Shown here piece by piece: positions 56,690 to 64,000 of a DNA stretch of 64,000 nucleotides. The position numbers and the translations under genes are program-made. A model generated the notes under the pieces. It did no database searches. It was not told the DNA's origin and worked only from the letters and a program-made list of their open reading frames with translations. This DNA comes from Sarcocystis neurona (taxonomy: Eukaryota; Apicomplexa; Conoidasida; Eucoccidiorida; Sarcocystidae), in NCBI GenBank assembly GCA_000727475.1, contig KL647299.1, positions 3,209,615 to 3,273,614 on the forward strand, in the 5' to 3' direction. Every line of letters starts with the position of its first letter. Positions within the stretch are counted from its first letter, which is position 1.

Positions 56690-59600
56690 ACAGCAAGAAC
56701 AGATACATACATATGCGGAATTCCTGCGCCTGCAGCATGGTTTGCATAGTGCCTGCATATCAGTGGAGTAGACTGTGACGGTGGTGGCAGTCCTGAAGAT
56801 ATACGTGCAGCGTCAACGTACCGTTGCTGCATAAGAAAAAGTGCAGGCCTCAGCTATGTGGTGATGCATTACAAGCACGTACAGAAGCATCAGTACGTAC
56901 GCGTTTTTTGACGTGTATAACCTTCGCCTATCTGAAAGTGGCGTTGACCTTACTCTGCAGGGCGCATTTGAATGGACTGCGTGCTACGAACAGGAAATAT
57001 GTCGTAGAACATATAGGGGATTTGTGTAACGTGAGAAACGTCACCACCGTCCCCAATGAGTGCACCACCAGACGGACTTCCAGCGAGTTCACGTCAAGTG
57101 TTTGAGTCCGCCGAAGACGAATACGTACAGATGTGCGTAATCATTTCTTAATGTCTTCCTGTGCTTCTCCTGCCCTCACCCCCACATCCTGTTGTATCGC
57201 ACCCTTACCGTCTCTGCATATGCAGGATTAGGTGCTGGAGAGCAGAGCGACTGTCCACTACGTGAGAGGAAAAGAATAGTGGGAAATTCTTCGATTTAGT
57301 CGCTTGAGACCAGCAAAACACAAAAGCGTCAAGTAGGTGCCCCCCGGAGCCGGTTTACCTAGCGTTTGTCATACGCGTGCAGACGATGGAAACACAGCTT
57401 TGGAATGTAGAGGCGTACTCAGTGTCTAAGGCAGCACAAGCGTACGAGCACACTTTAACGAACCACAATACAAAATGCGGGGAAAGGCGATTAGGCAAGG
57501 GTATCCAGTGGCAGCCACAACTCCAGTGTACGTCACTAAGCACATAATCAACAGATGATAATAACAATTCTGTCACTACCGTGCACGACGAGGTGCGAGT
57601 ACAGGAATACGCGCAGGTGACGATTCAGCTCCTCGTAATTAGGTACACACGCACCCCTTCCTTCGTTCTGAACAAAGGGCGCAAAACGCTAACGTCACGC
57701 CCATGTTACGAGGGAACTTTGAAGGTGCTACAACGCAAGCGTTCTCCGTGTTCTTCACGGAACATGGAGAAAGGAGGGAGGCAAAGAAAAGGTATGTAGT
57801 CGCTCTGTTTAAGGACAGCTTTCTGTGAACCGTGTGAAGGACATATTGCTGAGTCTGGATCTGCGTAAGTCAAGAGGAGATATGTGTGCACGGGAAGCTG
57901 TAAGCGCAAAAATTGGGCCACTGCAGCGGGTGCGCGGTATACATGAACGTGTACCCGCGGAGAGACACGGAACAACAAGTATACCCCTGCGTGCATAGAG
58001 ATTCGCAGGTGGTGCATATACTGGGTCATTGTCTCAGTGTCTACCCAAGCTACTTCTACGGTCATACATACAAGGCTCTGCATAGCCCCTATATATATGC
58101 CGTCACCTACCAACATACCCCGATGCGAGTATAGATTTGTCCGCGCAATTTGCAGGGCGTAGCCTCCAGTCGCTTGGCGAAACAGCTTACATCGATTCCA
58201 GGTACATTTTTTTCTTGCAGTGTTTCCCAGTCGCCGGTAATGGCGTAGGTTTTCATCCGTAAACGCACGTGCGGTGACTATACAAATGGCAGCTGGTCCT
58301 CTCTGCAGCACACACTTGAGAACGCACTCGTGTGTAAAATAGAGTACAGGTGAGGAATTGAGAAAATGTGCACCTCTCACAGAGCCTGGAGAGTACGTAA
58401 ATGCACTGCAGTTTTACGTGTAAATCCGTGTGCTTAAAGAATGCGTGGGGCAATGCTGCATCGCTGGCGCGTATCAGGTTTGTGGAGAAGCAAGAACACC
58501 TGACTCTTTCGTGCTTCCACTGCACTGAAAGGACTGTTTTACATTGTAACTATGCGCCTACACGTATCTAGGTTGCAGACACTTAATTTGTGTCTGTGTT
58601 TGTTCACGGCGCCCTGTCTGCTGATAAAAGAATTCCCAGCAGGTGAATGCTTGTGTCTTCCGCGTAAAAAGTGGTGAATCGCAAACACATAGAAAGCCGT
58701 ATCTGTTCTTTCTGGCTCCGCAATTTCAGCCAGTGGTCTCGCATCATCTATTAAACATACGTGTATTCGCTTTCGCGGGTATCTCTTCGTCTGCATATAT
58801 ATATATATATATACACGTTCAGTTGGCGAGATCAATCGCACAAAACCATAGAAGTCAGTCGAGCGTGTGCGACCAATGACCGGAAACAGGTGCACACATC
58901 GCAGGCAGGTACACGCTTGATAAAGATCCAATAAGTACGGCATCCCAGTGCTGTAAATCACAGCCCGCATCCTTCTCGACAATCACCTAGACATCACTTA
59001 AACACTGCCTTCATCGGCATTTGCTGCATGTGACATGAACCACCTGTCTGTAAAAGCTTTATTGACTGTTTTCCGACACGACATTGGATTGAGACCTACC
59101 AAGCGCGCCATCGCACATATATGTGTACATGTGTGTATATATATACATATATATTACACATAGAGACACCAGTGAGATTTGCGTATACTTTGTCACTGAA
59201 TTGCGCGGGACAAACCACACGGTGCGAAGGAGAGCCTGCCAATAATGATGTGGCGTGCTTATTTCTGGAAGCAGGGGCATAAAAGCCGTAAAGGACAGTC
59301 CACATGATGTGCACCGGTAGGCGACAGAAGAATTAGGGATTGTGGGTAAATTTTGTGAACTACGCATTAGCAGGTGTGTGTTTGTATGCAACACGTACGA
59401 CCGAAGTGTAGGATATCTACAGATTAACACCCTGTGCACGTGAGCATACATATATAAGTATATGTACAAGTGTAGAGGGTTGTAATCGCCCTTCTTGAGA
59501 GGAATTTCCACGGCCAGTGGCAAGGAATCACCACCGCAGTGGACACGACTAGACGTGCTGTACCAGCAGCACGCGTACGTTGCCGAGCAAGCGGCTTTTC

Positions 59601-60844
59601 CACTCCAGCCTCTCAGGCGATTGTTGGGACGCAATGACTGCCCGACCCGGTGTACCTGCTAGCTGGTGGGTGTGTATACACAGACACACTGGCTAAAGGA
59701 TGTGTGCCCGAGCACGTAGATGTGTGTCGGCATACGTGTGGGACTACATTTTGGCACTTTTCAGACTTTATCACACCAGCTGGAAGCACGAATGTGGCTC
59801 CACCATGACCTATGCAAAATATATAGGACTGCCCTGCATTTAAAATGAGGAATCTCTCACGAACCTGGAACGCCACAGGCAGACAACGCTGGAGCAGACA
59901 AAGGAGTGTATGGTTGCTGGACGTTTGTGGGTGACGGCTAGTATGCTGATGCGTATGTAAATATATGTACACATACGTATACACTCACGTCTCATACCCA
60001 TGAGTCAGTCACATTCTTACAGTACGTCCGCCTGAGGACAGGGGTGGACCGGGAAGGCGACGGAGGCGATAAACAGACAGCGCGGATGAGCTGGCTTCCG
60101 TCCCTTGGTTAATCAGTGGAACCAAGTAAAGAGGAAGGGAACACTGCCGCGCACTGACCACGAATTGTAATTATCCGCGGCACATCAAAGTGTGGGTGTG
60201 TGAGTAATTCACGTGTCTTCAGACGGCTACTTGGTAGCTCGTGCAACACGACAGCTTGCGTTCATTCTTCGAGGGCCGCGTGCCACCACCAGTTCAGAGG
60301 GATGCACTCTCTCATTCTTGTAATGAGAAGATGTACGCACAGAGATGGATGCAAACACGCGCGTGTACGAGTGCGGGTGAGGAAAATGCGTGGAACGTAA
60401 ACCAGCACTCTTGTTAGGTTCTTGTAAGTCGCCAGTAGTATTTGAGAATCTGTTGTGATATTTTGTGCCCGTGTATCTGTTACACGCGTAACACTCCGGA
60501 GTTACACCCGTGTATACACATAATTGTATAAGATTGTGCGTATATATATATATATACAGAGATAGAGAGACAGATGCGTTCGAGCAGTCACATGGCTAAG
60601 GCGCTGTGCTGACGCCTGCAGCCGTACGCTACTTAGTCCTGCAGTTCGGATAGTGGGCACATGTGAGGAAGAAGGGGTATACACCACGTATACAGTGGTT
60701 ACTGTAATGACTAGTTCGCTCAGCAACTACGCTTGCATATGATGTAGCGCCGCCCGGCCTAAATGCTAGCGAATGCAAATTCACCGATTGTCTGCAAGTG
60801 ACACGTAGGTGGTTAACTGTCTCCTTCCCTTGTTTTTCTTTACG

Positions 60845-60875
<31 letters not shown>

Positions 60876-63800
60876 ATATACATATCCGAGATTGAGCGCT
60901 TAAAAGTACGTCTTTAACTTACAATACGTTCGCGTGACCAAATCTGTGGAGGCAGTAACCGAGTTCACAGAACAAGTATACATCTCTTCGCCTTGTTTGC
61001 TTGTGTAATTAGGATCGGTTCCGCGGTGGTAACTGCAGTCATTAGTAACTGCCTGCAAAAATTGCAGGAGTCCTTTGTGCGCGCTCACCATTCCCCTCCG
61101 TTCCCCGTGCTACCATCTTGTGAATATCACGGCTGCGCGATACTGCTTACCATTTTACGAACACTTGGAAAAATGCTAATGAGTTCGCAATTCTCACTGT
61201 ACTTACGTCTGCAGTGAAGCGGTAGTTTCTTTACCTTGTGTGTGTGAAATCCGCGGTTACCGCCGCGGATTGTGCGTCTCAATTCTGCTGATTCGAAAGT
61301 CGTGTGCTGCTGAATGTAGTCAGTTGGAAGTTCGAAAGATGAAACATACATTTCCGGGGCAGTTTCTCTGGAAAAAAGTTTTTTTAAAGAAGGAGGGCGG
61401 GATGCACGAGTGTTCACGGGCACAGAGAGATGTGCTCGGAGTAACCAGCGAATGCACTCCTTTGTCTGCGCGGAAAAAGACGCACGATAGGGAGGCTCAG
61501 GCAAAGGCGTGAAGCCTAGATTTTCTAGTGCTGGCGACAGGCTTTGTAGCGGCGTAAATGTCGAAGGCGTTTAGTCAGGATTTTATCGCGGATATTGCAT
61601 GGCTGGAAGAACTTTCTTCATTATCCGCCATCATACGCAATTCTGAATCTACGAATCAATGTGTAAGGAGTGTGTGCCAGTAACATGCACAAACATCTAG
61701 TCCATGAACGCGGACGCCCTGATGTGGAAAAATTAACAAGATCCCCGCCGTCAGAAGACGCAGCCTTCTTTTTCCTTCCTTAACGCGTGCGCTTGAAGCC
61801 AAATTGGAAGAGCATCATTATTAGTGAAAGACGCATGGACAGACAAACAAATGGTCGCATTGAAGTGCGTGCTTGTGGATCCTCTTGTCACAGAAACGTG
61901 CGTACTTATCTGAACAGCAGTCTAACCGTCAACGGCACATGCGTACACACGTACGCACACGAACTGCCGTGCCCTGTGTCTCCGCCCGTTGTTAGACAAC
62001 AACCTGCACCCGTCCGTATACGTGTCGTTCACGATAGCGACCACACACAGGTATCTACGTGGCGGCGAAACAAGGCAGCGCAACTTTGGTCATGACAGAG
62101 TCTGCCCATGTTTAGCTACGTGAACACGCGCATCAATTCGATTCTGTCAGAACATGCTTACTGCATTCGTGTGCAGCACTCCATCTACATGCACACAGAA
62201 ATCTAAGTTTAAGTGAATACTGTTCGGTGTTGCGCAGAATGCTCAGACTCTCTCGTGGCTCTACATATAAAGTCCGCACAGGCTTGTGGAGACTGTCGAA
62301 GAGGTTTTATGTTTTTCATTATGGCGACGCCCTAACCCAGCTTGGGGGACATCAGAAGTGCTGAATTGATCGCACACGTGCAGCAACATCTTTCGTATCC
62401 CTTCGTTCCGTAACTGTAGTAGACACTTGTTTTTGACATCAACGCATGGAGCACCTGTGTAAGCGGGGATACGTATGCTCGTGTGCTTATATTTTTTCAT
62501 ATATTTGTCTACACGCGTCCCCGCCCGCAGACCTTTTTGCACGCGTGTACCATCAGTAAAGCAGGTTTCCTCCCACACAGGGGCATTATTACAAAGGCAC
62601 CTGAGTCGCATGAAGTACACTGTATTTTTAGACACGTGCGCAAAAGTGTGTGTTCTAACAAGGTATACACATATGTACATATACAATTAATACGCCTAAA
62701 CTCACAGGTACACAGAGAGTCTAGCGTACTTCATATGCCTTCAGATATTCGCGATCGCTTATGTGTCGCTATGAATGTACAGGTCTAGGCTTTCACTGTG
62801 AATACTTGTAAACGTATGTGTACGTACACACGTATACATAGACGTAGAAAAGTCCCAGTTGCAATAATCCAGCACACATCCGTACCCGCACATGTGCATA
62901 TATATACGTATATCTCTAAATGTCCGTAGGCGTATGCGCATATACTTATATGGCACCTGTTTGAGTGCCCAGGCTCCCCGGTCTATAACTGCGGCTAGCC
63001 TGTCGCCCTACTGCCGGTGCGCTGGTGCTCTTGTTGCTTTTTGTGACTGCGCAGTCTGCACTATCCAGGTGTGGTCGTGCTCGCACTCAAATCGACGCCA
63101 GAACATGCAAATGTAGATCACAACGAGTTGACAACTTGCATGCAACACATCTCGCGTCCGCTTGAGAGGTACACGGCAAGAGCTAAAACGCGGGTTGGCC
63201 TCTCTTTTTGTGTGAGTGGTGCATCTGGATTCATATAGCATGCTTGAAGATGTGTTTGAGCTTTCGAAGGAACGTGCGCGAAAAAATGTAAACGGCGTCC
63301 TTGACGCGTACGCCCGTGCGGTCGCTTATGCGTCTGCTGGGAGCTATGGAGGCACCAGCGCATGCGTACACGGACACACAATAAAGTTGTACAAGTATGG
63401 AGCAAAACCCGCAGGAGACGTGCTGTTGCAGCTGTAAACGTGTACACACAGGTACATGTCCGTGCCCGTGCTTCGAGCGAAGAAGAACACGCACCTATCA
63501 CAAACGTATACGCACCTGTGTATAGAGAGGAAGGAAGAAATCTGAACTGTATGTGCGGGCAAAGCAGCTGAGGGGATTTGGACACACGTATGCTAGACGC
63601 CCTCGTCTGTTGGACACGAGAGAGCGTGCGTATTATGTCTGTCTACTAATATGTGTTCACTTGTGTAGTTTCCTTCTTCCTCTGAGGCACTCACTCCGAA
63701 TGTGTACACACGGGGAGACGTACGTGCGCAGAAGCTTCCCTTTACAGCCAGACGTTTTCTTGCGAAGAGCTAGAAACGTGAGAAAATGTTCTCTGTATCT

Positions 63801-64000
63801 AGTGTGCATGAAGTCCTTTCGTACAGGCGAGGATGTGCGGTTGGAAGGCTCCTACTGTTCTGTTACTGACCACCAGGACGTAGGTCGCTTAGAAGCTCCT
63901 GTATTGAATGCGAAAGCTGTTGCACAAGAGCGGCCACGCGAGAATACTTGCAATATGCATGTTTTTGTGGATACGTAGAGTGTGTATAAATGCCTCAGTA
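56690..64000. other. repeat-poor DNA with no convincing gene
   Basis: Seven kilobases with near-even composition. TA tracts lie near 58793-58812, 60540-60556 and 60848-60880. The longest frames are 224 codons (minus, 57706-58380, no ATG at its start), 191 codons (minus, 59059-59634) and 141 codons (plus, 63553-63978). None has a signal peptide, recognisable domain or splice support. The 224-codon frame is the only one long enough to deserve a check. Confidence 0.45.

Noticed and set aside
57706..58380. 224-codon minus-strand frame in the repeat-poor segment
   Set aside because: No ATG at its start, no signal peptide or domain, and composition like the surrounding noncoding DNA. Kept only as a note within the intergenic entry.

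Overview
The window looks like nuclear DNA of a coccidian apicomplexan, most likely an Eimeria species. This rests on CAG/CTG trinucleotide tracts scattered over most of the first 50 kb and read as long runs of Gln, Ala or Ser inside otherwise ordinary proteins (homopolymeric amino-acid repeats), genes split by GT-AG introns, telomere-free AT and GT microsatellites between genes, and an apicomplexan-type PKA regulatory subunit. No rRNA, tRNA, CRISPR array or mobile element was recognised. All gene models were built by eye from reading frames plus splice signals, so exon ends are approximate unless phases agree.

Layout. 0-9.5 kb: repeat-dense, with fragments of a minus-strand helical protein (1.4-2.5 kb, possibly the Golgi tether COG7), a minus-strand Ala/Gln-rich frame broken by one TAG (3.8-5.3 kb), and weak plus-strand candidates. 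9.7-20.7 kb: the largest recognisable gene, a Mus308/POLQ-HELQ-type superfamily 2 helicase whose conserved motifs are separated by very long Gln and Ala insertions. 21.1-24.9 kb: a long Ala/Ser/Gln frame of unknown function that may be a separate gene or the helicase tail. 25.6-26.5 kb: an assembly gap flanked by an inverted repeat. 27-32.4 kb: short exons, including one resembling the mitochondrial ribosomal mL43/L51-S25 fold and a five-exon, phase-consistent plus-strand gene of unknown function. 32.9-37.2 kb: the cAMP-dependent protein kinase regulatory subunit on the minus strand, with four recognised exons and introns full of minisatellites and G-rich runs. 37.8-49.8 kb: repeat-dense DNA with unresolved minus- and plus-strand exons and a striking 109-bp minisatellite with palindromic cores near 44-45 kb. 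49.8-64 kb: a repeat-poor segment with two predicted secreted, acid-rich proteins (53.2-53.6 and 55.7-56.7 kb) and otherwise no convincing gene.

The sharp change at about 49.8 kb from CAG-rich to CAG-poor DNA fits the alternating repeat-rich and repeat-poor segments known from Eimeria chromosomes. The secreted proteins sit in the repeat-poor segment and lack amino-acid repeats, whereas the housekeeping-type genes (helicase, PKA-R, possible COG7) sit in the repeat-rich part and carry insertions. No operon-like or pathway clustering is visible. PKA-R and the upstream plus-strand gene at 31-32.4 kb converge, with ends less than 0.6 kb apart.
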